Source: Bryum argenteum (lineage: Eukaryota; Streptophyta; Bryopsida; Bryales; Bryaceae). From it: a stretch of 64,000 nucleotides of DNA. The translations under genes and the position numbers were made by a program. The stretch covers positions 8,882,648 to 8,946,647 of the forward strand of contig CM073329.1 in the NCBI GenBank assembly GCA_037043015.1, read 5' to 3'. Position 1 is the stretch's first letter. Each line of letters begins with the position of its first letter. The notes under the pieces are model-generated. The model saw only the letters and a list, made by a program, of their open reading frames with translations. It ran no database searches and was not told the origin of the DNA. Shown here piece by piece: positions 1-11,679 of the stretch.

Positions 1-900
1 CGATTCCTGGTTCCCCTCCGTTGTTCCCTTGATCTCCCCTCAAGTGACTCTTTCTTTGCTCCCATTTTTATGTTCCATATTCCTTGTCTCTTTAACTCCT
101 TGTATTTTTATTATTGGGATCTAATAAACTCTTAATAACAACCACATACCATTTAGAGAACTCTTCAAAATCTTTAGAGCAGTTACTCTTCATGTTGTGT
201 ATACATGACCAACTGATAATGGCCATGACCATGCATGTCTTTGATTAATTTCTCCCCCTCATCTCGATGGATGAGCTTTTTATTTGGTGCTCCTCAAGAA
301 CTGACCCCCATCCTTCATTCTCTCGTTGATTGTATCTCCTTGTTTTATAAGAATTTTATGATATCCTTCATTCCATGGATCCCTACTTCCCAACTGTCCT
401 CTGTTCTATTCTGGTTCCCCATTCTCTTTTTTTTTACTAATCACTCCCAACCTCTAATTTCCCATTCGTGGTTTCCATACTTTGTTCCCAATTCCGGCTC
501 CCCCATCCGGCCATCCCCTAATTTCCCTTCTTGGTTTCATCATTTGTTCCCGATTTCCATAATTTGTTCCCGGTTCCTATCATACATTCATGGTTCTCAT
601 TATTTGTTTTTGTTCCCATTCTCCGTGCCCAATTCCTAGTTCTTGTTCCATGTTCCCTTGATCTCCTCTTTACTCCTTACTTAGCTCCATTTTACATGTT
701 CCACATTCCTTGTCCCTTCGACTCTTGTTATGTTAATGAGATTTAATAAATTCTTAATAACAATCAAGTACCACCTACGGAAATCCTTCAAAATCTTTAA
801 AACTCTTCATACCGTGTATACTCTCATGGGCAAACCACCCTACTACCGGGAAGGATCACCAAGGGCAAATAGAGAAAACCGGCTGCATCAGGTCGGGCAA
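1..900 (+). repeat. GTTCCC-rich dispersed repeat, copy 1
   Basis: The stretch is dominated by short degenerate repeats of the form GGTTCCCATTTGTTCCC. The block at about 1-215 recurs at about 632-830: both copies run from a TTCCCTTGATCTCC segment through TTAATAACAA to TTCAAAATCTTTA. The reverse complement of the same material is at 38.4-39.06 kb, so this is a dispersed repeat, not a gene. The open frames here come from the simple composition and show no recognisable protein. Confidence 0.65.
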
Positions 901-1685
901 CCTGCAAAGGATCGCTAGCAGGTAATCGTGTTCTTTTATATAGATAGATATAGATCATTAAATATTAGCCTCCAATTACTATATAATCAAGGATTTTTTT
1001 AATGAGGAGTTTTGATTCCAAGGTATGGACCAATTAGGTTTTATTATTGGTAAGTGGTGTAAACCCGTTAAAATTGCCCAACTCTGAAGTTTATATACTA
1101 AAAAAGAGGGTGTGAGGGTAACTTGGGAATCTTAAATTGAAACTGTTGGTGGGGCGCGCCCGGTCCAAAAGATTCTTAAAGAGCAACTTTAAATTATATT
1201 GCACCTCTTCGTGAACTCTATGCATGGGGATAAATAACTATGTTTTTGATTACATCTAAACAAGGAGATTCTCGAAATCAATTAATTAAAATATTAATAT
1301 TTAAAAAAAATCTTCTAATATAAATGAAGAGATGGTACTCACCAAAATGGAATATTCAGGACTACCGGAACTCGGGGCCATCTTATTCAAAAGACTAGCG
1401 TATGTAGCGACTAGGTTTATTCCAGCTCGCTTCTATAAACAAAGCTCTTTGGTTAACACGTCCTGTATCTTGAACTTCATCATTCTGATTATAATCCTCT
1501 TATTTCGAGCTTGGTCATCCTCTTGTCTATGATATGCATTTTGTGCAACCCTCTCTTTTCTAGGATATAATCTATATACTGTTGGGCATTCTGATAAATT
1601 TCTCTTTCCATAGTTCTGTTTGTTTTATTCTAGCACAAGAGAATTGAGCGGCGCCTCTCTACTGTGCGGAAGAAAATCACTCTTT
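901..1685. other. AT-rich spacer, no gene seen
   Basis: No recognisable protein, RNA gene or terminal repeat was seen. A short open frame at 1332-1532 resembles nothing I know. Confidence 0.5.
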
Positions 1686-2667
1686 TTAACCCCTAAACTA
1701 CCAAGGCCTCCGATTAGGAGATTTGCAATTTTAGGCAGCCTAAATGAAGACCTTTAAAGTAATATTTTTTGCCTAAGATTTAACCTCAATGTTTCCTATA
1801 CCACAAGGTGTATGTGAGAAAATTTGCAAAGTCAAAATCCACCTTTGGAGTTTGTAAACGGAAATTTTAGTTTTCAGCCTTGGGACGGGCAAATTTTAAA
1901 ATTATTAAAAAAAATTTAAAATTTTTTTATTAAAATTTTTTAAAACCTTTTTCTTAAGATTTTTTTTTGAAATCTTTTCTTGATTGATTTTATACTTAGG
2001 TTTTCAAGTGACCCAAGCTAAAACTTTTACCAATCCTACAAGGGCACCCTTCAAAACTTACAAGAGCTAGATTCAAAGTTTTCTGTGATATTACAATTTT
2101 TTCTTTCAAAATGTGCCAGAATTTGGGATTTTGGAATTTTTTGGATTTCTTTTGTCTTGAAATTCAAAAACTCAAGAAGGTATATACTCGCTGTTCATTT
2201 TCCCCTAAACCTTAATACCTTATACAATAAACGTGGTGCATGTTTTACCAAATCCTTGATTTCTACCACTCCTTCTTCTAGTAGATAAATTGCATGAAGG
2301 TTCAAAAAGCAAAATGAGTGTCTAAAATTTTGCATGGGCATGCTCAACTTAGTTATATACATGGCAAAAAATATAAACTAGATGTTTGAGGTAATAAGCA
2401 TCACGTTTTCCTTTGCACAAAGTAGACTATGTTTACTGAAAAAAAGATCACATCAAATTTGAATGTTACAATCTTACAAATGGCAAAGATCCAACGGTTG
2501 AAATTTTAGTGACTACCTCTAATGGTAGTTCTGCTCAAGATCATACGCTTGAAAGTTGCAAAGAAGTGTAAAAAATATTCTCATGTACTCCAAAGTTTAC
2601 AAGGTGGTATGAAATTGCAATTTTGGAGTTTAAAGCTCACAAAACACCACGGTTGTTTAGGGGTTAC
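1686..2667 (+). mobile_element. piggyBac-like MITE, family 2 (copy A)
   Basis: The left end is TTAACCCCTAAACTACCAAGG (TTAA at 1686-1689). The right end, as reverse complement, is GTAACCCCTAAACAACCG, so the ends are inverted; the right TTAA has become TTAC. The interior matches the reverse complement of 48225-49156 along most of its length, including the segments around GAACCTTCATGCAATTTAT and CAACGGTTGAAATTTTAG. No transposase frame is present, so the element is non-autonomous. TTAA flanks and CCC-starting ends are the piggyBac signature; assignment to that superfamily is inferred. Confidence 0.7.
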
Positions 2668-2974
2668 CTGGTTAAGACAACATGGTTAGTGTGTTACGTA
2701 CTTTTCAAATTTTTACGGGTGTTTGGCACTAACCTGTGTATTATATGAGAATCTAGGAGTGCCACACAACACCTAAAGTACTCAAATAAGAAATCTTCCA
2801 ACTACAAAGTTGTTAAATTGGTAAAAATCATTTCAATGTGAAGAGTTGCAAAACCAAACTAAGTATTATCTTCAAATACAAAGAAAACAAGTTATAGATG
2901 TGTCATTCTCTAATAAAAGTCCACCGCTTAGACAAAGAAACTATTGTGAAACAACTAGCATACACTTGACCAAA

Positions 2975-4100
2975 ATATGATCATGAACTTGAGAAATACA
3001 ATCATTAACAGCAGTAGCTTGCTACTCGGCAAAGGAATCATTGCAATAATTTTGCCCATGCCTTTTTATGATTATCATCTGAAAAATAGCCTAAGGTGCT
3101 CACGAAAATAAATGACATAAATTCATACATCATTGTACATGTTAATTATTTTTTTCACACAAATAGAAATTGAATTGGAACCCAACCCAAGTAATGAGAA
3201 TTACTTGAAATATTTAGAAAACCGCCGAAAGTTTTTAGGTGCAAACAAAAAGTTGACGATCGTGCAATGTTGGAGGAGTCGAGTAACATGTCTGATGCAG
3301 TGAAGGCGTAGAATGTATTTGAATATTGCTGGAAAACGAAGTTACTGTACCAACTACTCAAGGAAACGACAAAGCAAGTGCAGGAAGTAAATGATTCTAA
3401 ATATGATTGTTTGCTTCTTTTTAATTGCCTGCGCTCTTACGCCAACACACATCTTCTCTGCACCTTCGCAAGTAGATCTTCCTCATCAATTTCCTACAAA
3501 CATACATTTCACAAAAATATACATATTCTACAAATGTGCATTTCACAGAAATATACATTTCATGTATATGTACATTTCATATAAATGTACATTTTTCTAC
3601 AAATGTATATTTCACAAAAATGTACATTTTTAATTAAATAGTATTACTTCTCATTAATCTATATTGTGATCTTATCTCTAAGATATTTCTTTTAAAGTTC
3701 ATTCTTTGTGAGCTGAATGTTTTTATAAGGATTCATGGTATTTTGACACATAACATACACTTTCAGAATTTACCTATGTGACTTCACTTAGTTTATTTAG
3801 GCAATTTGTGATGTGCTAGTCAGTAGTCACATGGAGTACATCGCAAAAGTTCACTTTGTACTCATCAACTTTAATTACACTAACTTTTCGATGTGGAACA
3901 CATCACAACCTCCCCATTTCTAGTAGTGACTATTCCCATTGCGTACAGAGTTGGCATTTAGTAAATTATAACCGAAGTCAGAAAAAGAAAATATGAATTC
4001 TAAAATTACTCATAATCCAGGAGTAAAAATTTACATGTGAGAGGTGGTCCCACTAGTTAGGACCTTTTCACCTATTTTCTCAAAAGCCGTCATTTTGGAC
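2975..4100 (+). repeat. Long dispersed repeat, copy 1 (inverted partner at 12.55-13.2 kb)
   Basis: This segment is the reverse complement, with substitutions, of 12545-13225. Matching landmarks are GGAATCATTGCAATAATTT near 3040, ATTGCCTGCGCTCTTA near 3425, the stretch around GTGACTTCACTTAGTTTATT near 3780 and the end near 4050-4100. Copy 1 carries an extra ~297 bp (3441-3737) that copy 2 lacks. A short frame near 3265-3440 reads like degraded protein, but I could not name it. The repeat is probably an old transposon family of unknown class. Confidence 0.65.
3441..3737. repeat. Copy-specific insertion with ATTTCAC tandem repeats
   Basis: The segment is absent from the partner copy at 12.9 kb, where the flanks CGCTCTTA and TTTTGACAC lie nearly adjacent. 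From about 3503 to 3630 it holds roughly eight degenerate copies of a 17-18 bp unit built on ACATTTCACAAAAATAT. The short open frames over it are by-products of the repeat. Confidence 0.6.
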
Positions 4101-4239
4101 ATCAAAGTGACATCCTGTCATTTAAGACACTTCTTGAAATTTTTTTTTGGCCAATTCGTACTAGTGAGTAGTGACATCTACTTTGCACCTACTACTTGTG
4201 GGCAGTATTGTGCAAATTACAGGAAGATTCATTGCACAG

Positions 4240-4803
4240 CTGTGTAGAGAATCTTGAAGTATTTGCGTGGAACAATCGACTATGTTACTCTGCTGGGAAA
4301 ATACCTTATCGATCGGCTTCAAGTCTATGCAGATGCCGACTATGGGGTGATCTCAATAATCGACACAGCCGCACAGGTGTAACTATTACTCTAAATGGTG
4401 GACCTGTTATGTGGATTTGTAGCAAACAAAAATGTGTTGCTACATCAACTAGTGAATCAGAGTATGTCGCTGCATCAACAACCAGCTAGGAAACAGTCTG
4501 GATCCGTCGTCTTCTCAACGACTTGGGTACTCCATCCTGCCCCAACTCTTCTTTCCAGTGACAATCAATCAGTTGTGCGCCTAGTTCGCAATCCAGAATT
4601 TCATAAGCTCACAATGCACATTGATCTTAACTATCACTGCATTCTTTCACATCACGAAGAAGGCCGAATCAATGTTTCGTAATTATGTTCCTACCGAACT
4701 CCAGCTTGCAGATGTTTTCACGAAGGCTCTCCCGGCAGAAAAGTTCCTGAAACTTCGCTCCATGCTCAACATTGTCAAGATGGTTCCTCAAGTGGGAGTT
4801 TAG
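4240..4803 (+). pseudogene. Copia retrotransposon pol fragment (RNase H end)
   Basis: The translation runs through typical Copia RNase H signatures: KYLRGTIDY, VYADADYG, then after a one-base frameshift DLNNRHSRTGVTITLNGG, SKQKCVATSTSESEYVAAS, and in other frames VRLVRNPEFHK and VPTELQLADVFTKALP. The frame is broken at least twice (near 4340 and after 4480), so it cannot be expressed as one protein. A purine tract, AAGTGGGAG, follows the end and resembles a polypurine tract, but no clear LTR is visible. Only the last ~190 codons of pol remain. Confidence 0.88.
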
Positions 4804-4880
4804 TTACTGATCACTATTCGTACATATTGACTCAATCATACATATGTTGCTAATGGACTAAAAAAAAACCCCACACTGAA

Positions 4881-5203
4881 GAATTGCCGAGCAAGGTACA
4901 GGACAAGTGGGGTCACGAACACTGAACGTCGGCACAGCTCCCAAGCACAAGCACATGTTTCTAAGTATACTTCCGGTTTCTTGACCATCGGCGTCGATCG
5001 AATAAAACTAAAGTCTACCATTTGTTTTAAAAAAATAAAAGAAAAATGAAATAAAATTCTACCTCATTGATCGTCCGACGAGCCTTGGCATACTTCACAA
5101 GGACATTCCTCTCTACTGTACCTTTTTGGTTTTCTTAATCAAATGCGACAACTGCTTCGGCGGCGCCGGAGCCTCTCATGCGACGCCCTAATCAAGTGAG
5201 CGG
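4881..5203. repeat. Dispersed repeat copy 1 flanking the lectin gene
   Basis: Two blocks (about 4881-4990 and 5146-5203) match 10506-10663 in the same orientation, including GCCGAGCAAGG near 4885 and GGCGCCGGAGCCTCTCATGC near 5160. Copy 1 has ~155 bp of extra sequence between the blocks. Read on the minus strand, both copies give related peptides with the core CAWELCR, which might be a decayed exon. The function is unknown. Confidence 0.5.
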
Positions 5204-5601
5204 TATAAGTTGCGAGATGCTCAGAATTATGCATTTTCTCTGCCCAGATTTACCTTGTAAGTTGTAACACGCTTTTCTCAAATTTCCTGGAAAAGCCGTG
5301 TATAATGCTTCACAACAGTTTCCCTGTCCGACCAGAAGACTTGCTTCGTTTTTTTAATATACCGACAGTACTGAGCTTATCTTACCTTCTTGTAAAAGAT
5401 TAGTCCTTCACTTTGCATGCTGAGTGTGGTTCTTCAACTTCATTTTAACTGATTCTAATTCACCATGACTGACTGAGTGTGAGCACTCCTCTTTTCGCAA
5501 AATGCTCACAATGTTGCTAAGACCAATCTTCGGTCTCCTCTTTCACAACAGGGAATTCGAGACGTTTATCCAATTCCAGTGTTGGTCGTAATACCGTTTA
5601 G

Positions 5602-5880
5602 ATGACACATGAAGTTCATTCAAAGCTATTACTGAAAAACTGTCTCATACGCCCTATTTTCCAGTCCGGAAAGGTTGATCGTGCATTGCCTCAGTTCCAC
5701 GACGACGAGGCAGATTCTGCCGGCCTGGACGTGGGCATCGACAGCAAGATCACCAAGGAGCTAATCGATCAAATAGGAGCTCACCACGGTTTGTACCAAG
5801 ATTTTCAAGTCCATGATTGAAGCCTTGAAGGAGACCTGGCGAGTGCCAAAGACCATGGATGCAGAGCAAAAGATTTGAGG
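5602..5880 (+). other. Unrecognised short open frame
   Basis: An open frame of 72 codons (5602-5820) contains a hydrophilic, acidic segment (HDDEADSAGLDVGIDSKI) with balanced composition, unlike the surrounding AT-rich shadow frames. A second frame just downstream reads KALKETWRVPKTMDAEQK. The two could be pieces of one decayed or spliced exon. I recognise no family and no start context stands out. It may be noncoding. Confidence 0.25.
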
Positions 5881-6578
5881 TTGTCAGCACCTGCGGTTAG
5901 GAGTAGTCGCCTCAGAAATGCTCATGAGCTAAGATGGAAATGACGCCGACAAGGAGATAGCTCCCTCGAAGAGTCGAAGGTAAACAACCAGATTTTTTGC
6001 TATTTCAGCCCTCGGATAATGACCGAATTTCTACATGATTTCTAATCGTACAAACATCAACTGTATAATTCACAATCAGAGGAATACCAATGTCGTCTTC
6101 TGCTTATTCTGCACCTCTGTATTCATTCTCATTCGGCCTCCAATCAAGTCTTTTAGCACTTCACAAACGAAGTGGCCTTTGGCAGGAGAAAACGTATACC
6201 TCGGCTTTCGTTCATCTGCCCACACCATCTCGAGAAATCCTGTTCTCAATGTGAATGTACGTGCTTGAATACCGACCACAGCAAGGCTCTTGGATACCGA
6301 CCACAGCAAGTACTAAATGCAAAGATGCGTTCGATCAAGCAGAGAAGAACCATCCAATAATCACAGAATATAAGCCACGAATCATTTTATATATTCACGA
6401 AATCAGAGATGACATCAGTAGAGCTGTGGAGGTCAATAGACTACAGTCAATCCTAGTTAGAGGGCCAACGTAAATAATATCCTTTTACACTAAACAAGTC
6501 CAAAAAATAAGGAGATGCCCCAGCACTTAATTTTATCATCCCTCATATGCTAGTATCAATACTGATCACATCCACACA
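5881..6578. other. Spacer with small tandem duplication
   Basis: No gene was recognised. A 17-bp unit, ATACCGACCACAGCAAG, occurs twice near 6269-6312. The last part is probably the 3' untranslated region of the minus-strand lectin gene that ends at 6579. Confidence 0.4.
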
Positions 6579-8375
6579 TCACTCCTCACTCAGGAGCGGC
6601 TCTGGAGTTGGGGCAACGATGGCGCTGATCTGGTCAAGCAGATCTCCAGATCGTCCAAACAGCCCCACAATGCGTCCCTTGTTCGATGTCGCAAACGGGG
6701 TGCCGCTCGACGAGTTCCCGTATGGACCATACGTCTTCTTGTTGGTGATGAACTGCAGGGACAGCACCACGTCCTGCACACCATGCGCCGTGCCGTGTGT
6801 GCCCTTCACTTGCACCAGATACTCATCTGGAAAGTTCAGAGAAATCTGCACACACACGGAACATGGTTGATATGGTTGATATGTAAACCGATCAATCATT
6901 CATTGATTCGCACTTCAAAAATACCGTGTACAATATTGTGATCTTGAGATAAGTGCAAGGATCTTACTGTGGCAGTGGCCGTGAGAGGGTTCACGCCGTG
7001 CAATGGCCCGACGAAGAGTTGGTCACCCTGATAATATGTGAGTTGGATTTGGCCGATCATGTCCGCGGGCGCGTACTTGACGGTGATGTTGGAGATTTCG
7101 CCTCGGCCTTCGTACCAGGGGCCCCCTCCATTTCCTCCGAAGCCTCCAGATACCACCACCGGACGCGGGGGTGCATCAGCTGTGAACACGCCAATCCGAT
7201 CGATAAGCCAGCCGGACTTGCCATAAAAGCCCAAGATCTGTTTGCCGGGGCGACTCGTGAAAGAACTTGCTGATGGGTTGCCAAAGGGGCCATAGGTTTT
7301 GTTGTTGCTCACGAAGCTGAGGGATGTCACCACAGTCTGATCCCCGTATGCCGGACCGTAAGTTCCCATAATTTGAGCCAGGTACTCACCCTCTTGAAAT
7401 ACGATCTGCCACAAGACGATCAGACCATCAGTGGGACTGTATGCATGGACGAGCTCTGGTCACAATATAATTAGAATGAGGAACAAAGTCATACCGATGT
7501 GAATTTGCCCTGAGGTCCTTGACCGCCGCCATCACCGCCATGCAACGACGAGAGGTACGCGTTGCTGCCCTGGTCGTACTTGACGTTGAAGGAGATGATT
7601 GCGGCGTCATACACAATGTCGATTTGTTTGATCTTGTCAGCTCGGCCATCGTAGAAGTCTGCGCCGCCGTTGCCTCCCCAGGGGCCATCGGCTAGCAAGT
7701 TGAAGTCAGATTCGGAGAAGTCCGTGAACGTGCCGATGACGTCGACGTAGTTGCCCGACCTGCCAAAGAACCCGACGACCTTGCCGAGCGGGGAGCTCTG
7801 GAACAGGCGGCCCTGCACTGCTCCGTATGGGCCATAGGTCTTCTTGTTGGTGACGAACGTGACGGATGAGATGACGTCGGTTTTGACACCTCCTGCGGGA
7901 CTGATCGTTCCTTTGACTTGCACCAAGCGCTCGTTGGGGAAGTCCAGCTTGATCTGCACGCCCCACATATGTATCACAATGTCAGCTCGAATATCAATTG
8001 CCAATGAATCAATCACGTGACGAACTAACCACTACAATCAATAGATATCTGGTGAGTCTAGGAGCTCGAAACAAATTTATGAAGTGGCGTGAGACACATA
8101 GATGACATGAAACAATAATCGATGATGCCTGGAATGGACATGCCACATACCACTGCAGTTTGGGGACCATTGGTTCCATGTTGTTGAGTAGTGAAGGAGT
8201 CGGTTGCCGTTTGTCGATAGACAGTCTGCAGAGACCAGACGACCTGGGATGAGTAGGTGACAGTAATCTGAACAATGTCACCGACTCCGTCGTAGAAGGG
8301 ACTTCCGCCTGGACCTCCGAAAGGGCCCTGAGGGACCACATTGTCGCCGGGAGCAGGAAGCACTGCGTTGGCCAT
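6579..8375 (-). CDS. Jacalin-related lectin with three tandem domains
   Basis: Four exons on the minus strand (8375-8151, 7953-7495, 7405-6968, 6845-6579) give a 462-aa protein. All introns are GT-AG and phase 0. The protein has three jacalin-like beta-prism domains at about residues 16-153, 164-303 and 315-462. Each starts with a Gly-rich strand (GPFGGPGG, GPWGGNGG, GFGGNGGG) and ends with the GxxxD sugar-binding loop: GNYVD (142-146), GWLID (293-297) and GDLLD (441-445). Each also has the core TNKKTYGPYG or close to it. Keeping the loop in all three suggests three working carbohydrate sites; mannose-type specificity is inferred from the family. There is no signal peptide, so the protein probably stays in the cytosol or nucleus, as mannose-type members do. 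The start ATG (8375) lies ~115 bp below a TATA box. Plant jacalin lectins commonly act in defence or stress; the role here is not shown. Confidence 0.93.
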
Positions 8376-8377
8376 GT

Positions 8378-8427
8378 CGATCGAAGGAAGTAGGAGCGCT
8401 GTTGATCGAAGGAAGTAGAAGCGCTGT
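8378..8427 (-). repeat. 25-bp tandem duplication in the lectin 5' leader
   Basis: Two adjacent 25-bp copies (8378-8402 and 8403-8427) of a unit containing GATCGAAGGAAGTAG and GCGCTGT lie immediately upstream of the lectin ATG. They differ at two positions. They fall in the predicted 5' untranslated region. Confidence 0.85.
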
Positions 8428-8486
8428 ATGTATGAGGAAGACTCGGATAGAATGCAGATGAAGTGCTTGTCAGTGTTGGATAGCCT

Positions 8487-8497
8487 GGTATTTATAC
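8487..8497 (-). promoter_or_regulatory. TATA box of the lectin gene
   Basis: On the minus strand the sequence reads GTATAAATACC, a good plant TATA box about 115 bp upstream of the lectin start codon. This would put transcription start near 8460 and give a leader of about 85 nt. Confidence 0.6.
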
Positions 8498-8529
8498 TCT
8501 TCAGACAGTGCCCGGTGTTGGCGAGCATT

Positions 8530-9946
8530 TCCCAGGTTTAGTAATGATGAATAGTAACATGTGCTGAATAGTAACTTGTCCTTAAGGCCATGAAATGAAT
8601 AGTGATTAGTACAATATGACAACCATGTAAATTACTATATTCATCCCATGTATTTGAAAGGTGCATTCGACAACCATGCCGTAGGTGGAGGTGGATATGC
8701 ATAGCTCAGTTAATTGTTACTTATTGTTATCCACTCGAATAAATATCTTTACATAGTTAGTGAAACAATGTAAAGTTAATTAGGAGAGTTTATCATCAAG
8801 CATGAGTGATTGAGTTACTTAGTGTCTTGTCAAAAGCGACATATACTTCATTTTGGAAAGGATAGTCGTGATATTTCATCAACTGAATTTCAATAATAGC
8901 ATGCATGATTGTAAATGGGTTTTGGATCATTATGATGATTTTTCCATGAAGTTCAAAAAGAAAACAATCATACTCCTAACTTTTATTATGAATCTTCCAA
9001 TCATATCAATACTTAGGTGGCTTTAATTAATCACAAAGCACTTGTGTGTAACTACAAATTAGATTGGAATGCAATAATTTTGAGAATGTAATCTCTGAGG
9101 TTTAAGTGCTAGAATAAATCCTGTACTCCAACAAGAAATCTTCAGTTGTTCAGCTCCAAAATGCAAACTTCAACCTCAATCAATCGACAATCTGATAGAG
9201 AAAGTGGAGTTAAGAAAAATTGATGGATAACTGATATGAAAGTGATAAAAGAAATATATAATATTGTTCGGCAGTCATACAACTGTCTTGAGTGTCTTCT
9301 AACAAACGCAGTTCATGGCTAAAAGCCTAAAATTAAACATTGGGAACTTTACCAATTTCGTATCTTCCATATCAAAATGGCACATGCAGTACTGCCGACT
9401 CATCTATATCCTGCTTAGCATAGTGAAAGTTATTTAGTATAATTGGTTTCATTGATATTGGATCAATATGAAATGTTGTAGTATACAGCGCAAATATCGC
9501 TGTTTTTCTGCTCTGCGGCAGCTAGTCCCCTGTTGCTGAAGTTGCCGCGGTTCGTGAGTCATGTGAGCTTCTGTGGCTGAACTCTGGTAATCTCGATCCA
9601 CGTCGATCCACGTCGTTGATTCTGCAACCTGTTTACGAATATTTACGTGGAGCTATGAACATTTGCAAACGACAGAAATCAAGTTTGTAAATAGATGGCG
9701 ATTCCGGAATAACTATGAATGGAAGTGGGATATCCAGTTGCAAGTCAGCAGTCGATCACGCTCAGCTGCTCTTAAGTCAAGCATCACGTGTAACTTGCAA
9801 GGAACACATACTGAATCATCAAGTAGATAACTATTCTGCGTAGTGTCGGTCAATGATTATCAACTCTCTGCAAGCTTGTGAGGTAGAGGAGCAATTTACC
9901 CACATTTTGAGCCCAATTGGCTCCATGACCCATGGGTCACTCGAAG
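8530..9946. other. Intergenic region, no gene seen
   Basis: The region is AT-rich with no recognised coding, RNA or transposon feature. It includes the upstream region of the lectin gene. Confidence 0.5.
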
Positions 9947-10373
9947 AACACATCAAACAATCAATAAAGTGGGGCCAATTCCCCCATGATGTGTGAAGCC
10001 TTTGGGGTCAATTTGAAGAATGTAAAACAGGGCCATGGGGCCAATTCATATTATTATTTATTAGCTACATTCCTTGCTTTTGATTGGTTCACATTAAAAT
10101 ATTTTAATAGTGATATAACAATTTTGTATTTTTAGACTGGAGGACGTTGCTTCAAGCCATGAATTGGCCTTATATTCTTGTGTCTTCCAACTTTTGGAGC
10201 GCTGGTCGGGTCTTAATTTGTCCCTCACCAATTACAATAAAATTTGAGAAAATTGGCCTTGACTCCCTGTATAAAGCCCCCCGAGCCAATTTCAAGAACG
10301 GAACCAATCATAAGAGAGGGTTTGATCATGAATTGGCTCCCCCAGTGGCTTGGCCCCTTGTGTGAAGTGTTCA
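9947..10373. mobile_element. Putative non-autonomous DNA transposon with GGCCAATT motifs
   Basis: The segment starts GAACACATCAAACA and ends TGTGTGAAGTGTTC, an imperfect 14-bp inverted pair. Inside, GGCCAATT or AATTGGCC and near variants occur at least seven times, clustered toward both ends as subterminal binding sites often are. No target duplication is clear and there is no transposase frame. The short open frame at 10147-10365 simply reads through these motifs. Confidence 0.35.
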
Positions 10374-10505
10374 TAGTAACTTAGTAAGTATTTTGATACA
10401 ATTTTAGGGTAAAAAGAAACTCAAATCAGCAGATTGGGGACTCAGAGTTGTGTCGACATTCATGTTGCTGGAGGACTCAGATGGAGATTCCCGGCCGCAG
10501 TGAGG

Positions 10506-10663
10506 CCTCGCCGAGCAAGGAACAGGCCAAATTGGGGCCACCAGCAGAGAGCTTCGGCACAGTTCCCACGCACATGTTGCTATACCTACGCCCGGTTTTT
10601 TGAAAAAACGTGAACGCTGCCTCTGCGGCGCCAGCACCTCTCATGCAAGGCCTTCATCAACCC
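10506..10663. repeat. Dispersed repeat copy 2 flanking the lectin gene
   Basis: This matches 4881-5203 in the same orientation without the middle insertion. The minus-strand peptide around TCAWELCRSSLLVAP parallels the copy 1 peptide. The lectin gene lies between the two copies. Confidence 0.5.
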
Positions 10664-10941
10664 TTACGGTTGGACTACCAAAAAGCGCCAGGGGACCTAA
10701 AATGGCGCTGTACCTCATTTGTAGATTGTGAAAATACAGATGTACCTCATTTGTATATAACGCTTATGGGTCAAACCTTACTTAGCACTTTAGAATTTTG
10801 TATAAAATTCACAAATGCGAATTACATGTTGCAAATTTTTGCAAATCCTCCTGAAAACCTATTTCGAATGTGGTCATAATTTTATTTTGAGTTTATTAGT
10901 GCTAAAAATAGGTCAGATCTCTTGAGTTGGTGCTTATAGGA

Positions 10942-11275
10942 CACTCAACCTTAGAGCCCAATCGACCATTTTATGGTCAATCCCAAATTTCGAGGAGCTA
11001 TAGCACACTGAAAAAGCTCTCATGCAAGGCTTTTACTAACCCTTGGAGCCCAATCAATCATGTTATGGTCTATCACTCTATCTCGAGTTTTGAAGAGCTG
11101 TAGCACAAAAAAAATTAAGAAATAAAAAATTAGAATTTCTTCTTAGTTTTCAAAATTTTGGTGAGTTGAGAACCCCATCAAATTTATGGAACCTCATTTG
11201 GATTCATAGATTGATCACAATAAGCCTTCAAATACAAAGAGGGCAAGGTTTCCTTAGTGTTGCAAAACTTACTAT
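10942..11275 (+). repeat. Dispersed repeat (AGAGCCCAATCGACCAT family), copy 1
   Basis: Two partial tandem copies begin AGAGCCCAATCGACC (near 10953) and GGAGCCCAATCAATC (near 11046). The same family recurs at 55320-55520, where the text through GGCAAGGTTTC and CTACTTTGGGAAACTAATG also matches. No coding capacity was seen. Confidence 0.55.
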
Positions 11276-11455
11276 TTTGGGAAACTAATACTTTTCCTCT
11301 TCGGTTATGTGTAGCCTTTCTCTATATTATCCTCTTCGGTTATGTGTAGCCTTTCTCTATATTATCATATAATATGTTATTTTGGGAAACTAATACTTTT
11401 CCTCTTCGGTTATGTGTAGCCTTTCTCTATATTATCATATAATATGTTATTTTAG
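11276..11455 (+). repeat. Nested tandem repeat, 35-bp and 105-bp periods
   Basis: A 35-bp unit containing TCTTCGGTTATGTGTAGCC occurs at 11296-11330, 11331-11365 and 11401-11435. A larger block starting TTTTGGGAAACTAATAC repeats with a 105-bp period. The copies are nearly identical, so the expansion is recent. Confidence 0.85.
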
Positions 11456-11679
11456 CCAATCATATCAATTTCCAATTACTAATAATAGAAAGTGTAATTT
11501 CTATTGAATAATCCTCAGAGTTTTACATTCTATGGTTCATTGTAAATCTAGAAGTTACTATTTTAAGTAAGTTAACTAATCAATATGATTAATTTTGAGT
11601 ATTCTCATCTTCATGTTGTCTTTTGAACAAATTTTCATAAGAATTACGGAATGCATATTTTATAACACATCTAAGTATT

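Noticed and set aside
235-918. Hydrophobic open frames rich in Phe, Pro and Ser
   Set aside because: They lie in a GTTCCC-type simple repeat with an inverted copy at 38.4-39.1 kb and have no conserved features.
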